This document shows, one piece after another, positions 6,409 to 15,233 of a DNA stretch of 17,548 bases; positions within the stretch are counted from its first letter, which is position 1; each line of letters begins with the position of its first letter. Location: NCBI GenBank assembly GCA_910586645.1, contig CAJUIS010000034.1, positions 1 through 17,548 on the forward strand, in the 5' to 3' direction. The notes beneath the pieces were generated by a model. It was not told the DNA's origin. It saw nothing but the letters and a program-made list of their open reading frames with translations, and did not search any database. This DNA comes from an uncultured Lachnospiraceae bacterium (GTDB taxonomy: Bacteria; Bacillota; Clostridia; Lachnospirales; Lachnospiraceae). Both the position numbers and the translations under genes were made by a program.

Positions 6409-7155
6409 CTAAAATTTTTTGTCCGCAGCCTCTCTTGCCCGCTGAATTTGCGCAAGTTCCGTACGAAAAATATCAAACTCGGAAAGTCCAGGCAATCCCA
6501 TGCTGACGCGTTCATTCCGGTAACTCATACCGCTGTTAAGCCTTTGTTTTCCAGACATATGAAAACTATACGCTCCAATCTCCTTCTTTAATATTTCAAT
6601 GACCTCTGCATTCACGCCGCCGCCTGCCAGAATTTCAATTTTGTCTGCCGCCTGTACAATCAACTGTTGCAAAAGCTCCCGCCCAGCCATGCAGTTTTCC
6701 TCTTGTCCGGAAGTAAGTATTGTATCTATGCCAAGAGACACCGACGCTTCAAGCGCCTGGCCCGGATCTTTACAGACATCAAACGCACGGTGCAGCGTCA
6801 TATGCAGATTTCCGGCGCATTCCCTGATTTTTAACAATCTCTCCGTATCTAAAGTTCCGTCAGCCAGAAGGCATCCCGCCACGATACCGTCAGCCCCCAG
6901 CTCACGAAACGTCAGAATATCTTCCGTTATCATCTGAAATTCCGCGTCTGTATACAAAAAATCTCCAAACCGGGGCCGAATCAAAACATTCAGTTCTATA
7001 TCACATGCCTTGCGAATCTGTTTAAACTGGCTGATACCGGGCGTCGTACCGCCAATCACCAGATTGGCGCAGACTTCCAGCCGGTCCGCTCCTCCCTTTT
7101 GTGCAATTACCGCTGATTCCACAGAATCAACGCAAACTTCCAGTTTTGCCTTCAT
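6409..7155 (-). CDS. cutC: CutC-family protein (PF03932 TIM barrel)
   Basis: A 248-residue protein matching the CutC family from end to end: MKAKLEVCVDSVESAVIAQK, GGADRLEVC, GGTTPG, IRPRFGDFLYT, DGIVAGCL, MTLHRAFDVCKDP, DTILTSGQ, ILAGGGVN and a late F-H-M-S-G-K. The family is named for copper homeostasis in E. coli, but the biochemical role is unsettled; this is not the choline trimethylamine-lyase also called CutC. The ATG at 7155 is chosen because GGAGG lies 7 bases before it; the GTG at 7161 in frame sits next to that site and overlaps the upstream stop. Only two bases separate it from the hybrid kinase stop (TGA-AC-ATG), so translation is likely coupled. I see no clear terminator between it and thlA, so read-through into the next operon is possible. 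Confidence 0.88.
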   Translation of the reverse strand: MKAKLEVCVDSVESAVIAQKGGADRLEVCANLVIGGTTPGISQFKQIRKACDIELNVLIRPRFGDFLYTDAEFQMITEDILTFRELGADGIVAGCLLADGTLDTERLLKIRECAGNLHMTLHRAFDVCKDPGQALEASVSLGIDTILTSGQEENCMAGRELLQQLIVQAADKIEILAGGGVNAEVIEILKKEIGAYSFHMSGKQRLNSGMSYRNERVSMGLPGLSEFDIFRTELAQIQRAREAADKKF

Positions 7156-7157
7156 GT

Positions 7158-9389
7158 TCACTCCTCCATTGTTTTTATTTTATGAATCTGCACCGCCTTT
7201 GCAATCGCATCCAAAAGCTGCGGAACATCCACAGGCTTTGGAAGATGCGCATTGATACCGCTTTCCATCGACATACGCTTGTCGCTTTCAAAAGCGTCTG
7301 CCGAAAGCGCAATAATCGGGATGTCTGCCGCGACCGGATTTTCAAGTTTGCGAATGGCCTCTGCGGCCTTTCGTCCGTCCATAACAGGCATTTGAATGTC
7401 CATAAGGATTAAAATGTATTCATATGGTTTTGCATATCTCATTTTTTCTACGGCAATGCTGCCGTTTTCCACAGCTTCCACGCAAAATCCAATTTCTTTT
7501 AATATCTCTGTCTCAATCTCCCGGTTGATTTCATTATCTTCCACCAAAAGGATTTTCTGATTTTTAAGCTTGGCAATCGTTTTTTCCGTATCTGTGAATA
7601 AATCCTCGGAAGACGCCTGTATGCGGAACCGAAGCGTTACTGTAAATGTGCTTCCAACACCCACCGTACTGTTTACCTCTATTTTGCCTCCCATCATTTC
7701 CACGATATTTCTTGCGATCGTAAGACCAAGCCCCGTACCGTGAACGCCGCTGAATGTGGTGTTTTTTTCTCTTTCAAACGGCTCAAAGATGTTTTTTTGA
7801 AACTCCTCATTAATTCCAATCCCGGTATCTTTAATGATAAACTGATAAACAGCATAGTCGTTTGCCATTCTTTCAAGCTCTTTGACGGAAAGTCCCACTT
7901 TTCCATTGCTCTTTGTATATTTTACGGCATTTTCACCTAAATATAAGAGAACCTGAATTAATTTGGCTTTATCTCCGCAGACATTGCAGTGTTCTATTTT
8001 TTCCGAATCCGCCGAAAGAGCCACATTCTTATCAGAAGCCTGTAAAATCAGTCTTTTATACACTTCCTGGATAATATCATGCAAATCAAATTCCGTCTCT
8101 TCTATGTACATGTCGTTTGATTCCGTCCAGGATATCTTCAGCACTTTTTCAATTAAATCCAAAAGCTGCTTTCCGGACGCTTCAATATGTTCCAGGCAGT
8201 CCTGCACCGTCTCTTTATCAGAAATCCGGCTTTTGGCAAGAGCCGCATAACCAAAAACCCCATTCAGAGGCGTCCGCATATCGTGAGACATATTTGATAA
8301 AAATGTATTTTTAGCATTGATTGCCAGATTTGCATTATTCAGGGCCTCTTTCAGTATCTGTTTCTGTTTCATTTCCTGCCGGATTTCTTCATCTACGCTC
8401 CGGTACCCCATGACGATCTGTGAAATATGTTCTCTGCTTCCTACATTTACAACGCGAAGCTGAATATACTGAATCTCTTCATCCTGAATTACCCGGTAAT
8501 TCAGATAGTAAGTATTCGTCTCCGACAATTTTTGCCGGATATATTTTTCATCTGTGTATTTGGTCACCATTTCCCGATCCTGCGGATGCACCCAGGTTTT
8601 CACATAATCGGAAGAATACCATAAAAACCCCTGTATTTGGAACCTCTTCTGAAACTGCTGTTCATTTCTGCAGCTTAAACGGTATGGCAGAATTTTATCT
8701 TCATCCAAATCAGCATATAAAATGGACTCATAATTGATGCTGAGGCCCTCAATTACTTCAAGCCGGCGCAGATGCTCCTGATGAATCAGTTTCCGTTCTT
8801 TATCATACTCCTCGATCAGATTCTGTATCTTTTGTTCACTTCGTTCTTTTTCATTCATCAAAGCGGCTTTTTCTGTCAGATTGCGTTCAATCTTTTCTGT
8901 CGCGTCACTGAGAAAGACATAAAAAATATCTCCGACAGATTCATTATGAACAAAGTGCCCATAATCTTCAATCCATCGGATTTCTCCGTCTTTTCGGATA
9001 ATCCTGTACTCTACATAATCCAGATCATACTGGCTGTGGGAAATCTGCTCCTGAATGCTCTTTTCAATTTCGTCCAAATCCTCATAATGAACGATTCCCC
9101 GGAATGAATTTTTGGTCAGCCTGCGAAAATCTTCCAAATCGTCACATTGAAAAATCCGGATCAGAGCTTTATTTGCATAGATAATTTCTTCATTGCCGTC
9201 TGCATGATAAATCAAAAATCCGCCCGGCATTTTATCCATAAATTTTATAATTTCATTCGCCGTCTGAATCATATGGACGTCCATTTCAGAAGAAAAATCC
9301 TCATGTTTTTTCCGCCCGGAACTTTCTTTCATATTCATCAGGGCCGCGATATATTCAATCAAATGCTCTTCCGGATTTTGTCTGTTCAT
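7158..9389 (-). CDS. Soluble PAS hybrid sensor histidine kinase with C-terminal receiver
   Basis: A 743-residue two-component protein without an evident signal peptide or membrane span, so probably cytoplasmic. Order: PAS domain about 50-165 (MPGGFLIYHADG, then YRIIRKDGEIRWIEDYG); charged coiled coil about 168-212; a second PAS-like segment about 216-333; HisKA with phospho-accepting His369 in SNMSHDMRTPLNG; HATPase with N box at Asn487 (GENAVKYT), G1 DTGIGI (521-526), F box FEPFER, G2 GTGLGL (551-556); receiver about 611-733 with acidic Asp618, phospho-accepting Asp664 (LMDIQMPVMDG) and Lys718. It lacks an HPt or DNA-binding output domain, so its phosphate must pass to a separate partner or its receiver is regulatory. 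AAAGGAG precedes the ATG. It lies 34 bases after the cell-wall hydrolase gene and 2 before cutC, apparently one operon. The signal sensed is unknown. Confidence 0.93.
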   Translation of the reverse strand: MNRQNPEEHLIEYIAALMNMKESSGRKKHEDFSSEMDVHMIQTANEIIKFMDKMPGGFLIYHADGNEEIIYANKALIRIFQCDDLEDFRRLTKNSFRGIVHYEDLDEIEKSIQEQISHSQYDLDYVEYRIIRKDGEIRWIEDYGHFVHNESVGDIFYVFLSDATEKIERNLTEKAALMNEKERSEQKIQNLIEEYDKERKLIHQEHLRRLEVIEGLSINYESILYADLDEDKILPYRLSCRNEQQFQKRFQIQGFLWYSSDYVKTWVHPQDREMVTKYTDEKYIRQKLSETNTYYLNYRVIQDEEIQYIQLRVVNVGSREHISQIVMGYRSVDEEIRQEMKQKQILKEALNNANLAINAKNTFLSNMSHDMRTPLNGVFGYAALAKSRISDKETVQDCLEHIEASGKQLLDLIEKVLKISWTESNDMYIEETEFDLHDIIQEVYKRLILQASDKNVALSADSEKIEHCNVCGDKAKLIQVLLYLGENAVKYTKSNGKVGLSVKELERMANDYAVYQFIIKDTGIGINEEFQKNIFEPFEREKNTTFSGVHGTGLGLTIARNIVEMMGGKIEVNSTVGVGSTFTVTLRFRIQASSEDLFTDTEKTIAKLKNQKILLVEDNEINREIETEILKEIGFCVEAVENGSIAVEKMRYAKPYEYILILMDIQMPVMDGRKAAEAIRKLENPVAADIPIIALSADAFESDKRMSMESGINAHLPKPVDVPQLLDAIAKAVQIHKIKTMEE

Positions 9390-9423
9390 AACATCTCTCC
9401 TTTATTTTAGTTTTCCCTGACTT

Positions 9424-10644
9424 TTAATAAAACACATGATTTCCGATTACGGTTCCCGATACCCCTGAAGACGCCCTGCAAAAATAAAGGCAATTCAGAT
9501 TTACGCTTCCGGAAAGAGCTGCATTTGCAGCCTGTGTGCAGCTTTTCGAGGCGCCTCTTGCAAGCGCCATTGCAAAACGTCCGCTTGCAACCGGTGAAAA
9601 CTGGCCTCCCTGATAAATCACGCCGGAAATGGTATTCGGAAAACTGCCGCTTCTCACACGGTTTACCACTACGCTTGCAACCGCCCACTGGCCTTCATAA
9701 CTTTCGCCTCCCGCTTCACACTCTACCAATGCGGCAAGCATCGCCAGATCGCTTGCATTTGACGTAACGCTTCCTCCGCCGGAAGGCACAGGCTCCGATC
9801 CTTTGCTTCCTTTGTTCTTTTCGCTCTCCCTTTTCTGCTGTTCCGCCGCCTTTTTCTGCTCTGCAGCCCGTTTTTTCGCCTCTTCCGCTTTTTTTCGCTC
9901 CAGCTCTTCTTCGTAAGCCTTCATTTTCTGAATCTGCGCTTCATATTCATTTACCGTTTCCTGCGCATTCGAAATTTCATTCTGCTTTGCCTGGATGCTC
10001 GCCTGAGTCTTTGCTATCAGCCCGTTTACCTCTTCTTTTCGCTGCTCCATTGTTTCCTGCATTGCAGTCAGTTCCTTCTTTTCTGTCTGCAAATCTTTCT
10101 TTTTTTGAGAAATCTGTCTGCAGGTCTCTTCGTAATTTTGGAGCATCCGTCTGTCATAACGGTTAATTTCCACTACATATTCCGCTTTATTTAAGAATTC
10201 CGCCAGAGAATTGCTGCCAAGAAGGGCAGCCGCCAGATCGGCGCCGCCGCTTTCATAAATAAAACGGATCCGAAGCTTCATGCTCTCATATTGCTCTTCT
10301 TTCGTATTTACTGCTTTTTCTAATTCTTTTCCCGTCTTTTTGATTGCTGTCTTTTTTTCTCCTATCTGCGCTTCCAAATCATTGATCTGCGCAGACACTT
10401 CAGCCAACTGGCTGTTGAATCCTGCAAGCTCTCCTTTTAAATTCCCTTCTTCCTCTCTCAGTTCTCCGATCTTTTCCTGCGCGCCTTCCATCTGGTCTTC
10501 CAGTTCATCTATTTTTTTTCCTGCCGCTTTCAATTTGTCATTGGTCTGGGAAGCCGCAGCGTCCCATGAAGCCGCAAGAAGCAAAAATACCGCTATGCAC
10601 ACGGTTTTTCTAAAAAAACTTTTCTTAAAAAAACGCTTTTTCAT
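9424..10644 (-). CDS. Secreted coiled-coil cell wall hydrolase, SleB/Hydrolase_2 family
   Basis: A 406-residue exported protein. The basic N-terminus MKKRFFKKSFFRK and hydrophobic VCIAVFLLLAA form a signal peptide, probably cut near residue 30. Residues about 35-265 are a long Lys/Glu/Gln-rich coiled coil like the N-terminus of EnvC/NlpD-type hydrolases. A Lys/Glu/Ala-rich and then Gly/Ser linker follows (about 245-300). The C-terminal 105 residues match SleB-like hydrolases (PF07486): LVECEAGGESYEGQWAVA with likely catalytic Glu310, VVNRVRSGSFPNTISGVIYQ, GGQFSPV and a late N-C-L-Y-F. The family cleaves peptidoglycan glycan strands in spore germination or vegetative remodelling; which applies here is unknown. 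ATG at 10644 is preferred (AGGTG six bases upstream) over the GTG at 10653. It is first gene before the hybrid kinase and cutC. Confidence 0.88.
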   Translation of the reverse strand: MKKRFFKKSFFRKTVCIAVFLLLAASWDAAASQTNDKLKAAGKKIDELEDQMEGAQEKIGELREEEGNLKGELAGFNSQLAEVSAQINDLEAQIGEKKTAIKKTGKELEKAVNTKEEQYESMKLRIRFIYESGGADLAAALLGSNSLAEFLNKAEYVVEINRYDRRMLQNYEETCRQISQKKKDLQTEKKELTAMQETMEQRKEEVNGLIAKTQASIQAKQNEISNAQETVNEYEAQIQKMKAYEEELERKKAEEAKKRAAEQKKAAEQQKRESEKNKGSKGSEPVPSGGGSVTSNASDLAMLAALVECEAGGESYEGQWAVASVVVNRVRSGSFPNTISGVIYQGGQFSPVASGRFAMALARGASKSCTQAANAALSGSVNLNCLYFCRASSGVSGTVIGNHVFY

Positions 10645-10686
10645 GTATATCACCTGCTAATTTTTTGAATTTTTAACACATGGTAT

Positions 10687-10715
10687 AGTATACATGATTG
10701 TTTTCTTATCTTCAA
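10687..10715 (-). promoter_or_regulatory. Promoter of the hydrolase-kinase-cutC genes
   Basis: On the minus strand, -35 TTGAAG (10710-10715), 17-base spacer, -10 TATACT (10687-10692), ending 42 bases before the hydrolase ATG. It overlaps the plus-strand promoter of the neighbouring HD-like gene. Confidence 0.7.
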
Positions 10716-10726
10716 TATGTTATATT
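10698..10726 (+). promoter_or_regulatory. Promoter of the HD-like gene
   Basis: -35 TTGTTT (10698-10703), 17-base spacer, -10 TATATT (10721-10726) with an extended TG at 10718-10719. Expected start near 10733, giving a leader of about 57 bases. Its -35 lies between the elements of the opposite promoter, so the two probably cannot be occupied together. Confidence 0.7.
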
Positions 10727-10789
10727 ATTATTAATCAGAATTTTCTTCCAAATTTGCAATTTTTTGTAGAAAAGGAGTGTGAAAGATAT

Positions 10790-11959
10790 ATGCAATTTGT
10801 GGAAATCAAAGATTTAAAACCTGGCATGCGCCTGGCCAAACCAATCTATAATAAACTTGGGGTCATGCTGTATGACCGGAACAGCTTCCTTACCGCAGCC
10901 GGTATAAAGAGCATAGAGAATTTCGGTTTGATCGGTCTTTTTATTTTGGAGCCTGCCGAACCTCTCCCCCCTGTTTCACAGGAAGATCTGGAATTTGAAA
11001 AATTCCAGATTGTCTATATGTTCCGTGTTAAGGAAATTATGGACCGGCTTAAAAATGAACAGGCGCCGGAAACGCTTCCCCAGCTTACGGCGGACATTTT
11101 AAAAAGCTATGGATCCCTGGATCATAAGATGAATTTTACCCAGACACTGCGCGGTTCCGCGGACTTTGTATACAAACATACGGTAAGCTCCGCCATTCTC
11201 TCCGCCATGATTGCAAATGTCATGTGTCTAAACGCAAAAGAAAAGAACTGCCTCGTAACAGCAGCCCTGCTGTATGATCTCGGATATCTGTATGTCCCGC
11301 AGAACGTTCTGGAAAACGATTCTTCCACGGAAGAAGATCTGCGCCTGCTCTATGAGTGCCGGAAAAAAGGCTTCCAGCTTCTGGGGCCGGATACAAACAA
11401 ATACGAGCTGAATTCCGAAGTTTTAAACGTCATACAGCAGACGCATACGATTTTATCCACAACCGATTCCGCCGATTTAAAAGACAAAAGTTTTTCACGT
11501 CTGGCACAGATCCTTACGGTTGCTGACAAATTCGATCATCTGACGGCAATGAATCTGCACCATGCGCCGCTTTCAGAGGTTGCCGCCATTCAAAAGCTTC
11601 GGAAATCCCCGGATTTTTATTCGCCCAAGATCGTTTCCGCGCTTGCCAATTGTATACATATTCTTCCAAACGGATGCAACGTCGATTTATCCAATGGCGA
11701 TAAAGGAATCGTGCTGATAGATAATCCGGTAAATTTCCTGGCTCCGATTGTTCTGAATATACGCGACAATCAAATTTATGATTTAAGCGATCCTGCCACC
11801 GCGGCAAAAATTCAGATCAAAGACATTATGAAGACCATGGATAACCGTATCCTCGTAGATGAAGAAACTTTAAAGCAATTTTCTTCCGACTCAAAAATCA
11901 GCAGTACATTGAACCGTTATCAAAAGGCCATGAAAGAAAAAATGGAAAAACGCTCTTAA
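10790..11959 (+). CDS. Degenerate HD/HD-GYP-like domain protein
   Basis: A 389-residue protein resembling HD-GYP proteins, which hydrolyse cyclic di-GMP, but with key residues missing. The N-terminal 60 residues (MQFVEIKDLKPGMRLAKPIY and following) are the small beta domain often found before HD-GYP domains. The HD region starts near His130 (KHTVSSAILSAMIANVM). The metal-binding His-Asp is replaced by Tyr162-Asp163 (LLYDLGYLYVP in place of LLHDIGKIGVP), and I find no H-H-E or G-Y-P motif, although the later VADKFDHLTA (244-253) and FYSPKIVSAL are recognisable. It is therefore probably a binding or regulatory protein rather than a phosphodiesterase. The ATG at 10790 is used because AGGAG (10773-10777) lies 12 bases before it; the in-frame ATG at 10694 falls inside the promoter. 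It is monocistronic, divergent from the cell-wall hydrolase, convergent with carB. Confidence 0.78.
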   Translation: MQFVEIKDLKPGMRLAKPIYNKLGVMLYDRNSFLTAAGIKSIENFGLIGLFILEPAEPLPPVSQEDLEFEKFQIVYMFRVKEIMDRLKNEQAPETLPQLTADILKSYGSLDHKMNFTQTLRGSADFVYKHTVSSAILSAMIANVMCLNAKEKNCLVTAALLYDLGYLYVPQNVLENDSSTEEDLRLLYECRKKGFQLLGPDTNKYELNSEVLNVIQQTHTILSTTDSADLKDKSFSRLAQILTVADKFDHLTAMNLHHAPLSEVAAIQKLRKSPDFYSPKIVSALANCIHILPNGCNVDLSNGDKGIVLIDNPVNFLAPIVLNIRDNQIYDLSDPATAAKIQIKDIMKTMDNRILVDEETLKQFSSDSKISSTLNRYQKAMKEKMEKRS

Positions 11960-11970
11960 TCATTTAAAAA

Positions 11971-12008
11971 AACGGGTATTTATGCCGCACGCAGCATAAA
12001 TACCCGTT
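11971..12008. terminator. Bidirectional terminator between the HD-like gene and carB
   Basis: A perfect 15-bp stem, 11971-11985 with 11994-12008, around an 8-base loop. On the minus strand a run of seven T ends carB transcription strongly. On the plus strand TTTCTCTATT follows, so it can also end the HD-like gene, more weakly. It starts 11 bases after that gene's stop and ends 3 bases beyond carB's stop. Confidence 0.92.
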
Positions 12009-12011
12009 TCT

Positions 12012-15000
12012 CTATTCCGTCACAGACCTCGCATCTGCAATTGCACTGATATCAATCGGCGTCAGTGTCCTGCCGGCCGTCTCAAGGCTTCTTGCAAGCG
12101 CATGAGCCGTATCCATCGCCGTAATGCAGTAAACGCCCGTTTCAATCGCGTTTCTCCGGATTAAAAATCCATCCCTGCTCTTATCCCCATTCCCCTGCGT
12201 TGGCGTATCAATCACCAGATCTATCTTATGTCCCAGGATTAAATCCATGACATTTGGAGATTCCTGCGTGATTTTATTCACCCAAAGGGCTTCCACACCA
12301 TGGGAATTTAAATATTTTGCCGTACTTCTTGTGGCATAAATTTTATAACCAAGCGCAGAAAAACGCTTCGCCACATCCACAGCTTCCGGTTTATCCGAAT
12401 CTTTCACTGTAATAATCATCTGTTTGTATTTTGGAAGAGTGACGCCTGCGCCCAAAAACGCCTTATAAAGGGCTTCATCAAAATTTTTAGCGATTCCCAG
12501 GCATTCTCCTGTGGATTTCATCTCCGGGCCAAGGCTTATTTCCGCCCCTCTGAGTTTTTCAAATGAAAACACAGGCATTTTGATTGCAATATAATCAGAT
12601 TTTGGCGCAAGCCCTGTCGGATACCCTATTTCTTTTAAAGTATTTCCAATCATAACTTTTGTTGCAAGATCCACAATCGGAATTCCCGTTACTTTGCTGA
12701 TATAAGGCACGGTTCTGGAAGAACGCGGATTGACTTCAATTACATAAACTTCGTCTTCCATAACAATAAACTGGATGTTAATCATACCGACTACATGGAG
12801 CGCCTGAGCCAGACGTTTCGTATAATCCACAAGTTTTTCCTGAATCTCTTCACTGATCGTCGATGCCGGATATACGGAGATACTGTCTCCGGAATGTACG
12901 CCCGTCCTTTCAATATGCTCCATAATGCCCGGAATTAAAATATCCGTTCCGTCGCAAACAGCATCCACTTCAATTTCTTTGCCCTGCAAATATTTGTCTA
13001 CCAGAATCGGATGATCCTGGGCAATCCTGTTTATAATGTCAATAAATTCTTCGATTTCCTGTTCGTTATAAGCTATTTTCATGCCCTGCCCGCCCAATAC
13101 ATAAGACGGCCTTACCAAAACAGGATACCCAAGACGGTTTGCAACTGCTTTCGCTTCTTCTGAGGTAAAAACAGTCCCTCCGGCAGCTCTTGGAATGTTT
13201 GTCTGTTCCAAAATCCGGTCAAACAATTCCCGGTCTTCCGCAGCGTCTACGTCTTCCGCTTTTGTTCCATAAATGGGAACTCCCATTTTTAACAGGCTTT
13301 CTGTCAGTTTAATTGCGGTCTGGCCGCCGAACTGCACAACTGCGCCGTCCGGTTTTTCAATATTGACAATGCTTTCTACGTCTTCCGGCGTCAGAGGTTC
13401 AAAATAAAGCTTATCCGCAACGTCAAAGTCCGTGGATACCGTTTCCGGATTGTTATTCACAATGATTGTTTCAAATCCTTCTTTTTTAAAGGCCCATGTG
13501 CTGTGTACGGAACAGTAATCAAATTCTATCCCCTGTCCGATGCGGATAGGGCCGGAGCCAAGCACCATTACCTTTTTCAGAGGTTTTGTATCGAAAGCTT
13601 CATTTTCTCCTCCGTATACAGAATAATAGTAAGGCGTTTCCGCTTCAAATTCCGCCGCACAGGTGTCAACCATTTTATAAACGGCTGTGATTTTATTTTG
13701 ATAACGCATATTTTTGATGTCGTCTTCTGATTTTCCGGTGAGCTTCGCAATGACGCTGTCCGGAAATTCCATGCGTTTGGCTTCTTTTAACAACTCCGGC
13801 GTCAGTTCTTTTGTCTTCAGCTCCTGTTCCATTTCCACAAGAATTGCCAGCTTATCAATAAACCAGGGATCGATTTTCGTAATCTCATGGATATGAGAAT
13901 AGCTTACGCCGCGCCGCAGCGCTTCCGCAATACAGAAAATCCTGCGGTCGTCTACGATTTTCAGCTCTTCATCCAGTTCTTTGTCGGAAAGCGCGTCAAA
14001 TCCAAATTCCATTAGACTTTCCACATGCTGCTCCAGAGAACGGATTGCTTTCATCAAAGCCCCTTCAAAATTGCTGCAGATGCTCATTACTTCTCCGGTC
14101 GCCTTCATTTGAGTCGTCAGCGTTCTTTTTGCCGTAATGAATTTGTCAAAAGGAAGTCTTGGTATTTTTACGACACAGTAGTCAAGCATCGGCTCAAAGC
14201 TGGCATATGTCTTTCCGGTAATTGCATTTTTAATCTCATCCAGCGTATAGCCAAGCGCTATTTTCGCCGCCACTTTCGCAATCGGATAGCCGGTTGCTTT
14301 TGAAGCCAGCGCCGAAGAACGCGACACTCTTGGATTCACTTCAATAACGCAGTATTCAAAGCTGTCCGGTTTTAAGGCGTACTGTACGTTGCAGCCTCCG
14401 GTAATATTTAATTCTGAAATGATGTTGAGCGCAGAAGTCCGGAGCATTTGATATTCTTTATCTCCAAGCGTCTGCGACGGAGCCACTACAATGCTGTCTC
14501 CCGTGTGGACGCCTACCGGATCTATATTTTCCATGTTGCAGACGGTAATGCAGTTGCCGCCCGCGTCACGCATAACTTCATATTCAATTTCTTTCCATCC
14601 CGCGATGCAGCGCTCTACCAGAACTTCACCGACGCGGCTTAAACGAAGCCCGTTTGTCAGGATGTCTGTCAATTCCTGCTCATTGTACGCGATTCCGCCG
14701 CCGCTGCCGCCCAGCGTATAAGCGGGCCTTAACACAACCGGATAGCCAATCGTATTGGTAAAACGGATTCCGTCTTCCACGTTATGTACGACTTTTGAAG
14801 CCGCACATGGCTCTCCTATTTTTTCCATGGTATCTTTAAAAGCCTGACGATCTTCTGCTTTAAAAATCGTCTCGGCCGTTGTGCCAATCAATTTTACGCC
14901 GTGCTTTTCCAGAAAACCGGATTCCGCCAGCTCCATTCCAAGGTTCAGCCCGGCCTGTCCTCCTAAAGTCGGAAGCACACCGTCCGGCTTTTCTTTTTTT

Positions 15001-15233
15001 ATAATTTCTTCCAGAGTGGAAACGGTAAGAGGCTCAATATAAACTTCATCTGCAATTTCTTTATCCGTCATAATCGTAGCCGGATTGGAATTAACCAGAA
15101 CGACTTCCACCCCTTCTTCTTTCAATGAGCGGCACGCCTGCGTCCCGGCATAGTCGAATTCCGCCGCCTGTCCGATAACGATAGGGCCTGAGCCAATAAC
15201 TAATACTTTTTTAATCGTTTGATTTTTTGGCAT
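12012..15233 (-). CDS. carB: Carbamoyl-phosphate synthase large subunit
   Basis: A 1073-residue large subunit that makes carbamoyl phosphate from bicarbonate, ammonia passed from CarA, and two ATP, for pyrimidine and arginine synthesis. The duplicated architecture is complete. The first half begins KKVLVIGSGPIVIGQAAEFD and holds PTLGGQAGLNLG, an ATP-grasp domain (RPAYTLGGSGGGIAYNE) and IEVNPRVSRSSALASKATG. An oligomerisation domain follows about residues 400-545. The second half repeats the pattern from KKVMVLGSGPIRIGQGIEFDY, with RPSYVLGGQGMKIAYNE and IEVNPRSSRTVPYISKVTG. The last ~140 residues form the MGS-like allosteric domain (GYKIYATRSTAKYL, then DTPTQGNGDKSRDG). No interruptions are seen. 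Its ATG overlaps the carA stop by one base (TAATG), indicating translational coupling. Confidence 0.97.
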   Translation of the reverse strand: MPKNQTIKKVLVIGSGPIVIGQAAEFDYAGTQACRSLKEEGVEVVLVNSNPATIMTDKEIADEVYIEPLTVSTLEEIIKKEKPDGVLPTLGGQAGLNLGMELAESGFLEKHGVKLIGTTAETIFKAEDRQAFKDTMEKIGEPCAASKVVHNVEDGIRFTNTIGYPVVLRPAYTLGGSGGGIAYNEQELTDILTNGLRLSRVGEVLVERCIAGWKEIEYEVMRDAGGNCITVCNMENIDPVGVHTGDSIVVAPSQTLGDKEYQMLRTSALNIISELNITGGCNVQYALKPDSFEYCVIEVNPRVSRSSALASKATGYPIAKVAAKIALGYTLDEIKNAITGKTYASFEPMLDYCVVKIPRLPFDKFITAKRTLTTQMKATGEVMSICSNFEGALMKAIRSLEQHVESLMEFGFDALSDKELDEELKIVDDRRIFCIAEALRRGVSYSHIHEITKIDPWFIDKLAILVEMEQELKTKELTPELLKEAKRMEFPDSVIAKLTGKSEDDIKNMRYQNKITAVYKMVDTCAAEFEAETPYYYSVYGGENEAFDTKPLKKVMVLGSGPIRIGQGIEFDYCSVHSTWAFKKEGFETIIVNNNPETVSTDFDVADKLYFEPLTPEDVESIVNIEKPDGAVVQFGGQTAIKLTESLLKMGVPIYGTKAEDVDAAEDRELFDRILEQTNIPRAAGGTVFTSEEAKAVANRLGYPVLVRPSYVLGGQGMKIAYNEQEIEEFIDIINRIAQDHPILVDKYLQGKEIEVDAVCDGTDILIPGIMEHIERTGVHSGDSISVYPASTISEEIQEKLVDYTKRLAQALHVVGMINIQFIVMEDEVYVIEVNPRSSRTVPYISKVTGIPIVDLATKVMIGNTLKEIGYPTGLAPKSDYIAIKMPVFSFEKLRGAEISLGPEMKSTGECLGIAKNFDEALYKAFLGAGVTLPKYKQMIITVKDSDKPEAVDVAKRFSALGYKIYATRSTAKYLNSHGVEALWVNKITQESPNVMDLILGHKIDLVIDTPTQGNGDKSRDGFLIRRNAIETGVYCITAMDTAHALARSLETAGRTLTPIDISAIADARSVTE

